From assembly GCA_002418885.1 (NCBI GenBank), contig DIEZ01000040.1, positions 9,245-31,182 on the forward strand: 21,938 nt of DNA, in the 5' to 3' direction. The DNA is from Syntrophaceae bacterium UBA5761. Lineage in GTDB: Bacteria > Desulfobacterota > Syntrophia > Syntrophales > UBA4778. The translations under genes were made by a program, and so were the position numbers. Of the stretch, positions 1 to 8,571 are shown piece by piece. The notes under the pieces are model-generated. The model had not been told where the DNA came from. It saw nothing but the letters and a program-made list of their open reading frames with translations, and did no database searches. The stretch's first letter is position 1, and every line of letters starts with the position of its first letter.

Positions 1-133
1 CGTCGTAATCCTTGATGACGCCCTTCAGTTCGTCGTGCGTGAGATTGGTCATCACGTCGACTTCGATGGACGGCGCCTGCTTCAATATTTCTATACCTTC
101 CTTGTCGAGGGTGTCGCTTACCAGAATCCTCAT
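1..133 (-). CDS. serA: D-3-phosphoglycerate dehydrogenase, N-terminal fragment (cut by window edge)
   Basis: Only the first 44 codons are in the window; the rest lies beyond position 1. The protein begins MRILVSDTLDKEGIEIL and continues with a stretch typical of the N-terminal substrate-binding half of SerA, which oxidises 3-phosphoglycerate to 3-phosphohydroxypyruvate, the first step of serine synthesis. The ATG at 133 is preceded by GAGGAG at a usable distance. It starts 18 bases after the stop of serC on the same strand, so the two consecutive pathway genes are almost certainly co-transcribed (serC then serA). The family call rests on a short fragment plus the serC context; other D-2-hydroxyacid dehydrogenases start similarly, but the neighbour makes SerA much the likeliest. 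Confidence 0.85.
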   Translation of the reverse strand, partial: MRILVSDTLDKEGIEILKQAPSIEVDVMTNLTHDELKGVIKDYD

Positions 134-151
134 CGTCAAAATGCTCCTCTT

Positions 152-1279
152 TTACAAAGTGTTGATCCTCTGCCGGTATACCTTGTCCAGCGCCGTAAGG
201 GCCGTCCGTACGTCCGAAGGTTCGACCGTCGGGCCGCACCAGAATCGGAACCCCGGGGGTGCGTCTTTATATGAATTTATATCCTGGGCGATGTTCTCCT
301 TGCCCAGAACCTCGGCGATGCCTTTCAGGAAGGCGGACTGTTTTTCCTTCGGGAGCGCCCTGAATCTGTCGTTCCTGACGCTCAGGCAGACGGACGTATG
401 CGAGCGTATCTCCGGTGACTCGGCCAGAAACTCCACCCAGTCCGTCCCGGCCACCCAGTCTTCGACGACCCTGAAATTATCCAGGCTGCGCCTGACGAGT
501 CCCTCAAGCCCGATTCCTTCGGCCCACTTGAGGGCGTCGAGATAATCCTCGACGCAGAGCAGTGAGGGGGTGTTGATCGTATCCCCCTCGAAAATGGCTG
601 TGTCGACCTTGCCCTTTTTCTTGACCCGAAATACCTTGGGCATGGGCCAGGGCGGGTCGTATGCTTCTATCCTTTTCAAGGCCCTCGGGCTCAAGACCAG
701 GATGCCGTGGGCGGCCTCGCCGCCGAGGCACTTCTGCCAGGAATAGGTAAGGGCATCCACCTTGGGCCAATCGACCTCCATGGCAAAGACGGCGCTCGTG
801 GCGTCACAGAGGGACAAGCCCTCCCGCTCCTGCGGTATCCAGTTCCAGTCCGGTATCCTCACCCCGCTCGTGGTTCCGTTTGCAACGAAAACGACGTCGC
901 CCTTCCAATCGACGGAATGGAGGTCGGGGATCCTGCCGTAGTCGGCCCTCAGGATGCGGGGACTGAGCTTGAGTTCCTGTTGGACGTCCTTCGCCCACCC
1001 CTCGCTGAAGCTCTCCCAGACGAGAACCGTGACTGGCTTCGGTCCAAGGAGCGACCACATAGCCGCTTCGAAAGCACCGGTATCGGAGCCGGGGAGGATT
1101 CCGAGCAGGTAGTCGTCGGGGACTTTCAGTAGCCTCCTCGACCTCTCCATGGCTTCTTTTATTTTTTTCTTGCCGAGGGCGGACCGGTGCGATCGGCCGA
1201 GGGCCGCATCTTTCAGACCATCAAAGCTCCATCCGGGCCGCTTGCTGCACGGTCCGGAGCTGAAATTCGGGTTATGCAT
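152..1279 (-). CDS. serC: Phosphoserine aminotransferase, archaeal/alphaproteobacterial-type branch
   Basis: This is a class V, PLP-dependent aminotransferase of about 375 residues. It would convert 3-phosphohydroxypyruvate plus glutamate to phosphoserine and 2-oxoglutarate in the cytoplasm. The N-terminus (NPNFSSGPCSKRPGW), the GRSHRSALGKKK segment and the LGILPGSDTGAFEAAMW glycine-rich segment match the SerC branch known from Methanosarcina and alphaproteobacteria rather than the E. coli type. The PLP lysine should be K183 in SWQKCLGGE. The open frame reaches an ATG at 1285, but GAGG is only one base from that codon and about seven from the ATG at 1279, so I chose 1279 (MHNPNF). It lies 18 bases upstream of serA. 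No clear sigma70 promoter was seen for it in the gap shared with radA. Confidence 0.9.
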   Translation of the reverse strand: MHNPNFSSGPCSKRPGWSFDGLKDAALGRSHRSALGKKKIKEAMERSRRLLKVPDDYLLGILPGSDTGAFEAAMWSLLGPKPVTVLVWESFSEGWAKDVQQELKLSPRILRADYGRIPDLHSVDWKGDVVFVANGTTSGVRIPDWNWIPQEREGLSLCDATSAVFAMEVDWPKVDALTYSWQKCLGGEAAHGILVLSPRALKRIEAYDPPWPMPKVFRVKKKGKVDTAIFEGDTINTPSLLCVEDYLDALKWAEGIGLEGLVRRSLDNFRVVEDWVAGTDWVEFLAESPEIRSHTSVCLSVRNDRFRALPKEKQSAFLKGIAEVLGKENIAQDINSYKDAPPGFRFWCGPTVEPSDVRTALTALDKVYRQRINTL

Positions 1280-1378
1280 ATACATACCTCACAATGAATT
1301 TAACCAGCGGATTTATCTATCAGAGTCCATGAGATTACACAAGATATTTCGGTTCAAGGCATTTTTTCCTGTTTGTCG

Positions 1379-1407
1379 TTGACGGGCAGATGAAAAGCTC
1401 ATATAGT
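1379..1407 (+). promoter_or_regulatory. Sigma70-type promoter for radA
   Basis: TTGACG (1379-1384) and TATAGT (1402-1407) are separated by exactly 17 bases, five of six matches to each consensus hexamer. It sits about 50 bases upstream of the radA ATG in the 179-base gap between the divergent serC and radA. Because phoB follows radA by 11 bases with no terminator visible, this promoter may also supply basal phoB transcription. Confidence 0.7.
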
Positions 1408-1458
1408 CACTAACTATTCATCAACGTTCGGTCGAACATCGCAGAAAGGCGGATATCC

Positions 1459-2826
1459 ATGGCCACCACCCGTGACAGGGTCAAGACATCCTTTTTCTGT
1501 CAGGACTGCGGCTACCAGTCCCCGAAATGGCTCGGAAAATGCCCGGCCTGCGGCGGGTGGAATAAGTTCGTCGAGGAGGAGATCAGGGTGACCGACCCTG
1601 CAACCTCCCGTGACCTCCAGTTCAGTGAGGCGGCAACGCCCATCGACAGGATAGAGGCGGACGAGGGGGAAAGGCTCCGGACCGGCATCGACGAGATGGA
1701 CCGGGTCCTGGGAGGGGGCATCGTAGGAGGGTCGACCATCCTTGTTGGCGGCGACCCGGGGATCGGGAAATCGACCCTTCTCTTGCAGATGATGCAGAGC
1801 CTGGCGGCGAAAGGCTTATCTGTGCTCTACGTCACCGGCGAGGAATCGGCCAGACAGGTCAAACTGCGCGGCAAGCGGATCGGCGCCTCATCGCCCAACC
1901 TCCTGGTCCTCGTGGAAATATCGCTCGAGGGTATCATCCAGAAAATGCGGGAGATAAACCCGGTCGTCGTGGTTGTGGATTCCATCCAGACCGTCTATAC
2001 ATCGGCCCTGTCCTCGGCGCCGGGCAGCGTCGGGCAGGTGCGCGAGGCATCGGAGAGGCTGATCATCCAGGCGAAGAAAGCGGGCATCCCGACGTTCCTC
2101 GTGGGTCACGTGACCAAAGACGGCTCGATCGCAGGCCCCAGGGTGTTGGAGCACATGGTGGACACGGTCCTTTACTTTGAAGGAGATTCGGGGCATGCTT
2201 ACCGGATCATCCGCAGCATCAAGAACCGCTTCGGACCGGCTAACGAGATCGGCGTCTTCGAGATGCGGGACCGCGGCCTGGTGGAAGTTTCCAACCCGTC
2301 GGAATTTTTCCTCTCCGAGAGGCCGAAAGGGGCCGCCGGGTCGGTGGTCGTCCCGAGCATGGAGGGCACGAGGCCTATCCTGATCGAACTGCAGGCACTC
2401 GTAAGTCCCACCGGTTTCGGGATGCCCCGAAGGACGTCTATCGGCGTGGATTACAACCGGGTTTCGCTGCTCGTGGCCGTGATGGAAAAGGTCTGCGGCC
2501 TTCACCTTGGAAACCACGATATATTCCTGAACGTGGCGGGCGGCGTCCGCGTGGATGAGCCGGGGGTCGACATGGGGATCGTATCCTCGGTGGCGTCGAG
2601 TTTTCTCGACCGCCCGATCGACCCGGGGACCGTTGTGTTTGGGGAGGTGGGGTTGACCGGAGAGGTGAGGGGGATAAGCCAGATGGACGTCAGGGTCAAA
2701 GAGGCGGAGCGCATGGGATTCGGCCGCTGCATCCTGCCGCGGAGTACTTCTCGTGAGCTTCCAGGGACTAAGCTCGATCTCGTCAGGATAAGAAGTCTGA
2801 GGGAGCTGCTCGAACATCTGTTTTAG
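1459..2826 (+). CDS. radA: DNA repair protein RadA (Sms)
   Basis: RadA is a RecA-like ATPase that acts on branched recombination intermediates and helps extend D-loops during repair. The 455-residue length is typical. In order: an N-terminal C4 zinc finger (C14, C17, C28, C31), a RecA-type ATPase core with Walker A GGDPGIGKST at about 97-106, the RadA-specific KNRFG motif at 255-259, and a C-terminal Lon-protease-like domain beginning near residue 290 (MEGTRPILIELQALV onward). The ATG at 1459 has an AAGGCGG ribosome-binding site upstream and a sigma70 promoter about 50 bases away. phoB starts 11 bases after the stop, so read-through is likely. Nothing is missing relative to the family. Confidence 0.97.
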   Translation: MATTRDRVKTSFFCQDCGYQSPKWLGKCPACGGWNKFVEEEIRVTDPATSRDLQFSEAATPIDRIEADEGERLRTGIDEMDRVLGGGIVGGSTILVGGDPGIGKSTLLLQMMQSLAAKGLSVLYVTGEESARQVKLRGKRIGASSPNLLVLVEISLEGIIQKMREINPVVVVVDSIQTVYTSALSSAPGSVGQVREASERLIIQAKKAGIPTFLVGHVTKDGSIAGPRVLEHMVDTVLYFEGDSGHAYRIIRSIKNRFGPANEIGVFEMRDRGLVEVSNPSEFFLSERPKGAAGSVVVPSMEGTRPILIELQALVSPTGFGMPRRTSIGVDYNRVSLLVAVMEKVCGLHLGNHDIFLNVAGGVRVDEPGVDMGIVSSVASSFLDRPIDPGTVVFGEVGLTGEVRGISQMDVRVKEAERMGFGRCILPRSTSRELPGTKLDLVRIRSLRELLEHLF

Positions 2827-2837
2827 GAAGGCCGCCC

Positions 2838-3530
2838 ATGAAGATACTCGTTGTGGACGACGAAAGAGACATCGTTGAGCTCCTCTCCTACAACCTGGAG
2901 AAGGAGGGTTTTACGGTCATCAAGGTCTACGACGGGGAAGAGGCGCTGAAACTGGTGAAGGCCAAGAAGCCGGACCTGGTGATCCTCGACCTTATGCTTC
3001 CCGGCATCCAGGGAATCGAGGTCTGTAAGACCATCAGGGGGAACCCAGAGACGGCAACGCTCCCTGTCATCATGGTGACGGCGAAAGGCGAGGAGGTCGA
3101 CAGGGTCGTAGGGCTGGAAATGGGGGCCGATGATTACGTTACCAAGCCTTTCAGCGTCAGGGAGGTAGTTGCCAGGGTTCGGGCTGTTCTCCGGAGGACC
3201 GAGGCGGAAAAGCAACCGGAGAAGGAGACCTTTTCATTCGGCGGCCTCGAAATCGATTACGGCTCTCACGAGGTGACGTCTCAGGGGAAGAAAATCGAAC
3301 TGAGTCCCACGGAATGGAAGCTCCTCGTTTTCTTTGCCCGACACCCGGGCAGGGTCTACACCAGAGACCAGATTCTCGACCACGTCTGGGGCGATTCCGC
3401 CTTTGTAACGCCCCGCACGGTGGACGTTCATATCCGGCGTCTGCGGGCCCAGATCGAAAAAGACACCGACAACCCCCGTTTTATTCTCACCGTAAGGGGT
3501 GCGGGATATAAGTTCGCCGACGTTCGATGA
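2838..3530 (+). CDS. phoB: Phosphate regulon response regulator PhoB (OmpR family)
   Basis: A 230-residue response regulator: receiver domain at about 1-120 with acidic pocket D7/D8, phospho-acceptor D51 (VILDLMLPG), T81 and K103 (VTKPFS); then a winged-helix DNA-binding domain at about 133-228 with the typical TRDQILDHVWG and VRGAGYKF segments. Phosphorylated PhoB would bind Pho boxes such as the one before pstS at 4304. The start is supported by AGGAAGG six bases upstream. The PhoB name, rather than another OmpR-type regulator, rests on context: menG, pstSCAB, phoU and phoR follow on the same strand. It is unusual in being next to radA and about 5 kb from phoR; PhoBR genes are more often adjacent. 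Confidence 0.88.
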   Translation: MKILVVDDERDIVELLSYNLEKEGFTVIKVYDGEEALKLVKAKKPDLVILDLMLPGIQGIEVCKTIRGNPETATLPVIMVTAKGEEVDRVVGLEMGADDYVTKPFSVREVVARVRAVLRRTEAEKQPEKETFSFGGLEIDYGSHEVTSQGKKIELSPTEWKLLVFFARHPGRVYTRDQILDHVWGDSAFVTPRTVDVHIRRLRAQIEKDTDNPRFILTVRGAGYKFADVR

Positions 3531-3572
3531 CCCTTAATTCTATTCTTTCTCCCTTCTTTATTAGTAGCCTCT

Positions 3573-4280
3573 ATGGATAAATCGCGCGAGACCATCGGCG
3601 GGATGTTCGACAGAATAGCCCCATCTTACGACCTTCTCAACAAGGTATTGTCGCTTTACCTCGACGTCCTATGGCGGAAGAAGGCCCTCAAGCATCTTGC
3701 AGTCAAGGACGATGAGCAGGTGCTGGACATCGCCACGGGGACGGGCGACCTGGCGCTGGAGGCCTTGAAGACGGGGGGAGCCTGCCGCGTCTGCGGCCTC
3801 GACTTCTCGGAAGAGATGATGCGGGCGGCCGCGGCCAAGCGGGACAGGCTGGGCCTGCGGAACAGGTATCTCCTTGTCGCCGGCGACGCCCTGCGGATGC
3901 CCTTCAAGGAAAGGAGCTTCGACGGTGCCATGGTCGCCTTCGGCGTCAGGAATATGCCCGACGTCGGAGGTTTTTTCAGAGAAGCGCATCGGATCTTGCG
4001 AGACGGGGGGAGGTTGGCCGTCCTGGAACTTTCTCTTCCCGCGAATCCTTTCATCCGGGAGTGTTACCTTCTGTATTTCAAGAAGTTCCTACCCCATATC
4101 GGGGGCCTGCTCTCCGGGCGCTCAACAGCCTACCATTACCTGAGGGATTCCGTTCTCGACTTTTATGCCCCGCGACAGGTCGAAGAACTCCTCTGCAACT
4201 CCGGCTTCACTGTTTTGCGGTCCATCCCTCTCTCCTTCGGCGTCTGTCACCTTTACCTTGCAGAGAAACCATCCTCTTAG
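3573..4280 (+). CDS. ubiE: Demethylmenaquinone/ubiquinone C-methyltransferase UbiE/MenG
   Basis: A 235-residue SAM-dependent methyltransferase that would carry out the final C-methylation of demethylmenaquinone (or the ubiquinone-ring methylation). The family N-terminus is clear (GGMFDRIAPSYDLLNKVLS), followed by SAM-binding motif I VLDIATGTGDLAL at about residue 50, the GLDFSEEMM segment, and the post-I region with FGVRNMPD, all characteristic of UbiE/MenG rather than a generic methyltransferase. No other quinone gene is present, so which quinone is used cannot be told; menaquinone is likely if the organism is anaerobic. The ribosome-binding site is poor (no clear GGAGG before 3573). It sits between phoB and the pstS promoter, with a 42-base gap after phoB, so it is probably transcribed with phoB. 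Confidence 0.92.
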   Translation: MDKSRETIGGMFDRIAPSYDLLNKVLSLYLDVLWRKKALKHLAVKDDEQVLDIATGTGDLALEALKTGGACRVCGLDFSEEMMRAAAAKRDRLGLRNRYLLVAGDALRMPFKERSFDGAMVAFGVRNMPDVGGFFREAHRILRDGGRLAVLELSLPANPFIRECYLLYFKKFLPHIGGLLSGRSTAYHYLRDSVLDFYAPRQVEELLCNSGFTVLRSIPLSFGVCHLYLAEKPSS

Positions 4281-4303
4281 GTCTTAATCATATTTTTACC
4301 GGG

Positions 4304-4337
4304 TTGTCATCAAACTGTAACAACGGTGCCTTATCCT
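4304..4337 (+). promoter_or_regulatory. Pho box and -10 element upstream of pstS
   Basis: TTGTCAT (4304-4310), a CAAA spacer, then CTGTAAC (4315-4321) form two 7-base direct repeats spaced like the E. coli Pho box. Exactly 10 bases later comes TATCCT (4332-4337), the -10 position used by PhoB-activated promoters that lack a normal -35. The pstS ATG follows 33 bases downstream of the -10. This predicts PhoB-dependent induction of pstS, and of pstCAB by read-through, at low phosphate. Confidence 0.82.
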
Positions 4338-4369
4338 TGCCCAAAATCAAAATAGGGAGGAAAGTAAAA

Positions 4370-5188
4370 ATGCACAGAATCCTTAAATATGTGGCAGCAA
4401 CGCTCGTGGCGCTTTTTTTCACCCCAGTTTTCGCCGTTGCCGCTGAAACCGTTGTGATCAAGGGGTCGACAACCGTGCTTCCAATCGCGCAGGCGGCGGC
4501 TGAAGCCTTCATGAAGAAACGTCCCGACATCAACATCTCGTTATCGGGGGGAGGGTCCGGAGACGGAATAAAGGCACTCATAGACAAGTCTACCGACATC
4601 GCCAACTCTTCGCGGGATATGAAACCGGAAGAGGTAAAGCTCGCCAGGGAAAGGGGCGTCGATCCCGTCGCCCACCGGGTGGCTATAGACGCCATCGTCC
4701 CGATCGTCCATCCCGCAAACCCGATCACGGACCTCACCATCGAACAACTGAGCCTGATTTACCAGGGCAAGATCACCAACTGGAAAGAGGTCGGAGGGGC
4801 GGATAAAAAAATCGTTGTAATCTCGCGGGATACCAGTTCCGGTACGTACGAGACATGGGAGCAGAAGGTTCTCCATAAAGCGAAGGTCACCCCCCGGGCC
4901 CAACTGCAAGCCTCCAACGGGGCCATTGTCCAGGCCGTCTCGAAGAATAAATACGCCGTCGGGTACATCGGGATCGGCTACCTTAATAAGGCCGTTAAGG
5001 GTTTGAAGATTGCTGGCGTTCAGGCGTCCGCGCAGACGGCCCTTTCCGGACAGTATCCGATTGCGCGGCCCTTGTTCATGTTTACGAACGGGCAGCCGAA
5101 GGGGGCGACTGCCGAGTACATCAAGTTTTTGCTCAGCCCGGAGGGACAGAAGATCGTAAAAAAGGAAGGGTTTGTCCCCCTTAAGTAG
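4370..5188 (+). CDS. pstS: Periplasmic phosphate-binding protein PstS
   Basis: The substrate-binding subunit of the high-affinity PstSCAB phosphate importer, 272 residues. The first about 25 residues form a Sec signal peptide (basic MHRILKY, hydrophobic ATLVALFF core, cleavage near AVAA/E). The mature protein begins ETVVIKGSTTVLPIAQAAAEAF and contains LSGGGSGDGIKAL, NSSRDMKPEE and SRDTSSGTYETW, the phosphate-contacting segments of this family. The frame is open upstream into ubiE, but the ATG at 4370 is nine bases after GGGAGG and gives a proper signal peptide, so it is the true start. It lies under the Pho box at 4304 and is followed by an intrinsic terminator before pstC, which should let it be made in excess over the membrane subunits. 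Confidence 0.96.
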   Translation: MHRILKYVAATLVALFFTPVFAVAAETVVIKGSTTVLPIAQAAAEAFMKKRPDINISLSGGGSGDGIKALIDKSTDIANSSRDMKPEEVKLARERGVDPVAHRVAIDAIVPIVHPANPITDLTIEQLSLIYQGKITNWKEVGGADKKIVVISRDTSSGTYETWEQKVLHKAKVTPRAQLQASNGAIVQAVSKNKYAVGYIGIGYLNKAVKGLKIAGVQASAQTALSGQYPIARPLFMFTNGQPKGATAEYIKFLLSPEGQKIVKKEGFVPLK

Positions 5189-5235
5189 AGTATGCAGGCG
5201 GCGGGTGCTTTTCGGTCGAGCGTCGTGTAAAATGC

Positions 5236-5268
5236 AGAGGCAATCCTTTCCCTGGGTTGCCTCTTTTT
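5236..5268 (+). terminator. Intrinsic terminator/attenuator between pstS and pstC
   Basis: AGAGGCAA (5236-5243) pairs perfectly with TTGCCTCT (5257-5264); the stem can grow by TCC/GGG to about 11 pairs with a 7-base loop, and T residues run from 5264 to 5268. It starts 47 bases after the pstS stop and ends 29 bases before the pstC ATG. Partial termination here would set the PstS to PstCAB ratio. Confidence 0.8.
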
Positions 5269-5297
5269 CACCCTTTTTACGTTTACGGAAACAATTC

Positions 5298-6185
5298 ATG
5301 TCCAGGAAACTCAAAGAGAGTATCATAAAAAACCTTCTCCTTTTCTTTGCAGGTGGTTCCATCCTGATTCTGGGACTCATCGTTTTCTTTTTGTTCCGTG
5401 AAGCCTTGCCCATCTTCAGGGTGGCCACCATCGCTGATTTCATCTTCGGGACAGAGTGGTATCCCACCTACGATCCGCCTGAGTTCGGGATATGGCCCCT
5501 TATCGTCGCATCGCTTATAGTAACTTTTTTCTCGACTATGATCGCCGTGCCCGTAGGTGTTCTGTCCGCCGTGTACATTTCCGAGATCGCGCATCCGCTG
5601 ATGAAGGAGTTTCTGAAACCCGTCATCGAACTACTTGCCGGGATACCGTCGGTCGTGCTCGGTTTCTTCGGTATGGTGGTCGTTGCCCCGTGGATGCAGG
5701 AGACATTCGACCTGCCGACGGGGCTGAACATAGTCAACGCCTCCGTGATGCTGGCTATCATGGCCATTCCCACCATCTCGAGTATTTCCGAAGATGCCCT
5801 TTATTCGGTGCCGCGGGAATTCAAGGAGGCGTCTTATGCATTGGGTGCGACAAAATGTGAAACCATTCTGCGGGTGACGATCCCGGCGGCGTTTTCGGGC
5901 ATCTCGACGGCGGTCATTCTCGGAATGGCCAGGGCGATTGGAGAGACGATGGTTGTTCTGATGGTGGCGGGAGGGGCGGCGGCGATACCCGAGAGCCTGT
6001 TTGACGCCGTCAGGCCCATGCCGGCAAGCATCGCGGCGGAGATGGGCGAGGCGCCCTTTGGCAGCAATCATTACCACGCCCTCTTCGCCATAGGCGTAGT
6101 CCTCTTTTTCCTGACGTTGATCTTTAATCTGGTTGCAGACTATCTTTCCCACAGGTTCAGAGAAGTGGGTTCGGCGACACTATGA
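5298..6185 (+). CDS. pstC: Phosphate ABC transporter permease PstC
   Basis: An inner-membrane permease subunit, 295 residues with about six predicted transmembrane helices. The first is at about residues 15-38 (LLLFFAGGSILILGLIVFF). The family signature EASYALGATKCETILRVTIPA is the EAA loop that contacts the ATPase PstB. Other PstC hallmarks are GTEWYPTYDPPEFGIWPLI and the ELLAGIPSVVLGFFG segment. The frame is open back to 5172, but that extension would overlap pstS and the terminator and is basic and unlike the family, so the ATG at 5298 (MSRKLKE) is preferred. The ribosome-binding site is weak. The stop overlaps the pstA start by four bases (ATGA), indicating translational coupling. Confidence 0.95.
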   Translation: MSRKLKESIIKNLLLFFAGGSILILGLIVFFLFREALPIFRVATIADFIFGTEWYPTYDPPEFGIWPLIVASLIVTFFSTMIAVPVGVLSAVYISEIAHPLMKEFLKPVIELLAGIPSVVLGFFGMVVVAPWMQETFDLPTGLNIVNASVMLAIMAIPTISSISEDALYSVPREFKEASYALGATKCETILRVTIPAAFSGISTAVILGMARAIGETMVVLMVAGGAAAIPESLFDAVRPMPASIAAEMGEAPFGSNHYHALFAIGVVLFFLTLIFNLVADYLSHRFREVGSATL

Positions 6186-7072
6186 GTCTTGTGGGATACA
6201 CGGTTCAAAATCCGGCGCTGAGATGGCGCTATCTCAAACAGGTGCTTTTTTTCGGCGTCGTGAGGCTGTGCGTGATCATCATCGCAGTCTCTCTCGGCGG
6301 CATTTTGTTATACATCTTTATCAACGGCATCGGAGTGGTCAGCCTTGATTTCCTGACGGAGGCCCCACGAGATTCGATGACGGCGGGGGGCATCATGCCG
6401 GCCATCCTCGGGACGTTCTATCTTACCCTGGGGGCGATCGGGATTGCGCTTCCTCTCGGGGTCACATCGGCCGTCTATCTGAGTGAGTATGCCAAGCAGG
6501 GGCCGCTTGTCCGTGTGATCCGCATCGGCATCAATTGCCTCGCCGGTGTGCCTTCTATCGTTTTCGGTCTTTTCGGGTTGAGCTTCTTCGTTGTATACTT
6601 ACGTTTCGGCTCCTGTATCCTTTCGGGCGCCTTGACACTCGGTTTTCTCGTTCTGCCGACGATCATAGGGGCCTCGGAGGAGGCGTTGAGGGCGGTGCCG
6701 CAGACCTTCCGTGAGGCCTCCCTCGCCCTCGGGGCATCGAAGTGGCAGACGACCCTGAGGGTGGTTCTGCCCAACGCCTTGCCGGGTATCCTGACGGGTT
6801 CCATCCTCGGAATAGGGCGTGCGGCGGGGGAGACGGCCCCCATCATGTTTACGGCCGCGGCCTTTTTCACGGCAAGGCTGCCCCAGTCCGTCTTCGACGA
6901 GGTCATGGCCTTGCCATATCACATCTACGTGCTGGCGACGGCGGGGACGCACATCGACCAGACAAGGCCTATTCAGTATGGAACAGTCCTGGTGCTTCTG
7001 GCGCTCGTTCTCGGCGTGGATTTGATCGCTATTGCGGTGCGGAGTTATGTGAGGAGAAAAAAGCGGTGGTAA
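6182..7072 (+). CDS. pstA: Phosphate ABC transporter permease PstA
   Basis: The second membrane subunit of the Pst importer, 296 residues with about six transmembrane helices. It carries [18 protein letters not shown] near residue 76, the [15 protein letters not shown] segment, and the EAA loop [22 protein letters not shown] that docks on PstB. The long periplasmic loop near the C-terminus with [10 protein letters not shown] is typical of PstA and separates it from PstC. Its ATG overlaps the pstC stop codon (ATGA), and pstB begins five bases after its own stop. It forms the permease heterodimer with PstC. Confidence 0.95.
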   Translation: MSLVGYTVQNPALRWRYLKQVLFFGVVRLCVIIIAVSLGGILLYIFINGIGVVSLDFLTEAPRDSMTAGGIMPAILGTFYLTLGAIGIALPLGVTSAVYLSEYAKQGPLVRVIRIGINCLAGVPSIVFGLFGLSFFVVYLRFGSCILSGALTLGFLVLPTIIGASEEALRAVPQTFREASLALGASKWQTTLRVVLPNALPGILTGSILGIGRAAGETAPIMFTAAAFFTARLPQSVFDEVMALPYHIYVLATAGTHIDQTRPIQYGTVLVLLALVLGVDLIAIAVRSYVRRKKRW

Positions 7073-7076
7073 TGGC

Positions 7077-7853
7077 ATGATCAATAACGGTATCATAAGA
7101 AACAAGATCATTGAAGTCAGAGACGTTGATTTTTATTACGGAGCGTTCAAGGCGCTATCCGGTGTCACGATGGATTTTGAGAAGAACAGGGTTACGGCCC
7201 TCATCGGCCCCTCGGGCTGCGGTAAATCGACGCTCCTGCGCCTTCTGAACAGGATGAATGACCTCATCGACGACACGCGGATCGAAGGAAGCGTCCTTTT
7301 TGAGGGGCGGAACATCTACGACCCTGATATGGATCCAGTAGAAGTACGTAAACGGATAGGCATGGTTTTCCAGAAACCCAACCCCTTTCCCAAGTCGATC
7401 TTCAATAACATCATCTACGGGCCGAAACTCGTGGGAGTTAACGGTAAGGACGACCTCGAAGTCCTTGTCGAGCAGAGCCTGAGGCAGGCCGTACTCTGGG
7501 ATGAAGTCAAGGATATCCTTGGACAGTCGGCCATGATGCTCTCGGGGGGACAGCAGCAGCGGCTGTGCATCGCCAGGGCCCTGGCCATGAAACCAGACGT
7601 CCTTTTGATGGATGAACCGACGTCCGCCCTCGACCCCATTTCGACCGCCAAGATCGAGGAACTGATCGAAGAGTTGAAAAGAAACTACACGATCATCATC
7701 GTCACCCACAATATGCAGCAGGCCGCCCGTATTTCGGATTATACGGGATTTTTTTATCTGGGGAGTCTCATAGAGTACAATGAGACGGAGAAGATCTTCA
7801 CCAAGCCCGATGTCAAGCAGACGGAGGATTACATCACTGGGCGCTTCGGCTGA
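7077..7853 (+). CDS. pstB: Phosphate ABC transporter ATP-binding protein PstB
   Basis: The 258-residue cytoplasmic ATPase that powers phosphate import through PstCA. Walker A is GPSGCGKST (44-52), the ABC signature LSGGQQQR begins at L155, and Walker B ends in D179-E180 (LLMDEP), followed by the D-loop SALD and the H-loop [25 protein letters not shown] is the PstB-specific Q-loop region. The length matches the family. The gene starts five bases after pstA with little ribosome-binding site of its own, so coupling is likely, and phoU follows after 19 bases. Confidence 0.96.
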   Translation: MINNGIIRNKIIEVRDVDFYYGAFKALSGVTMDFEKNRVTALIGPSGCGKSTLLRLLNRMNDLIDDTRIEGSVLFEGRNIYDPDMDPVEVRKRIGMVFQKPNPFPKSIFNNIIYGPKLVGVNGKDDLEVLVEQSLRQAVLWDEVKDILGQSAMMLSGGQQQRLCIARALAMKPDVLLMDEPTSALDPISTAKIEELIEELKRNYTIIIVTHNMQQAARISDYTGFFYLGSLIEYNETEKIFTKPDVKQTEDYITGRFG

Positions 7854-7872
7854 GCCCTGAAAGGATTGCGTA

Positions 7873-8571
7873 ATGGAAGAAAAGAGGCACACGAGCTCCC
7901 AGTATGAGCGAGAACTTCGGGAGGTCAAGGACGGCCTGATGTACCAGGGGGCGCTCACGGAAAAAGCGATCGACTCCGCCCTCCGGTCTCTTCTGGAGCG
8001 GAATTCCGACCTTGCTCGCATGGTGATCGTCGAAGACGACCGGATCGACGCCTTTGATGCGGAGCTGGAAGATAAGTGCATAACACTTTTGGCGTTGCGG
8101 CAGCCGGCGGCAAGAGACTTGAGATTTATCGCGACGGCCATCAAGGTCAACGGACATCTGGAAAGGATCGGGGATATGGCCGTCAACATCGCCCAGAAGG
8201 CGATCATCCTGAACGAAGAGCCCCAGCTCAAGCCTTACATCGACCTTCCGAGGATGGCGGATATCACAAGGGAAATGATCAAGGAAGGCCTCGACGCCAT
8301 GGTTAACGAAGATGTTTCTCTGGCCGACAGGGTCAGAACAGCGGAGGACACGGTTGACGGCTTGAACGAACAGATATTTCGTGAACTCCTGACTTTCATG
8401 ATGGAAGATCCGAAGACGATCCACCGGGCCTTGATCATCATGCAGATATCGAAGAACCTGGAAAGGATCGCCGACCACGCGAAGGGTATCGCCGACATGG
8501 TGATTTACATGGTGACGGGAAAAAGCGTGAGGCACCAGTTCCATGCCACAACCGACAGGGAGACTCCATGA
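7873..8571 (+). CDS. phoU: Phosphate transport system regulator PhoU
   Basis: A 232-residue, all-helical cytoplasmic protein made of two PhoU repeats. It inhibits PhoR signalling and restrains Pst import when phosphate is sufficient. Each repeat shows the metal-cluster motif: ERIGDMAVNIAQ at about 97-108 and LERIADHAKGIADMV at about 196-210. RQPAARDLRFI is also diagnostic. AAAGGA precedes the ATG at a good distance. The last codons overlap phoR by four bases (ATGA), physically linking the inhibitor and the kinase it controls. Confidence 0.95.
   Translation: MEEKRHTSSQYERELREVKDGLMYQGALTEKAIDSALRSLLERNSDLARMVIVEDDRIDAFDAELEDKCITLLALRQPAARDLRFIATAIKVNGHLERIGDMAVNIAQKAIILNEEPQLKPYIDLPRMADITREMIKEGLDAMVNEDVSLADRVRTAEDTVDGLNEQIFRELLTFMMEDPKTIHRALIIMQISKNLERIADHAKGIADMVIYMVTGKSVRHQFHATTDRETP

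Noticed and set aside
1888..2817. Long open frame antisense to radA (309 codons)
   Set aside because: It mirrors radA codon bias, has no family-like motifs, and radA is unambiguous on the other strand.
4541..5467. Long open frame antisense to pstS and the pstC start (308 codons)
   Set aside because: It overlaps two certain genes and the terminator; the low-complexity basic sequence is typical of a shadow frame.
7155..8231. Long open frame antisense to pstB and phoU (358 codons)
   Set aside because: It covers two certain genes on the opposite strand and shows no recognisable domain.
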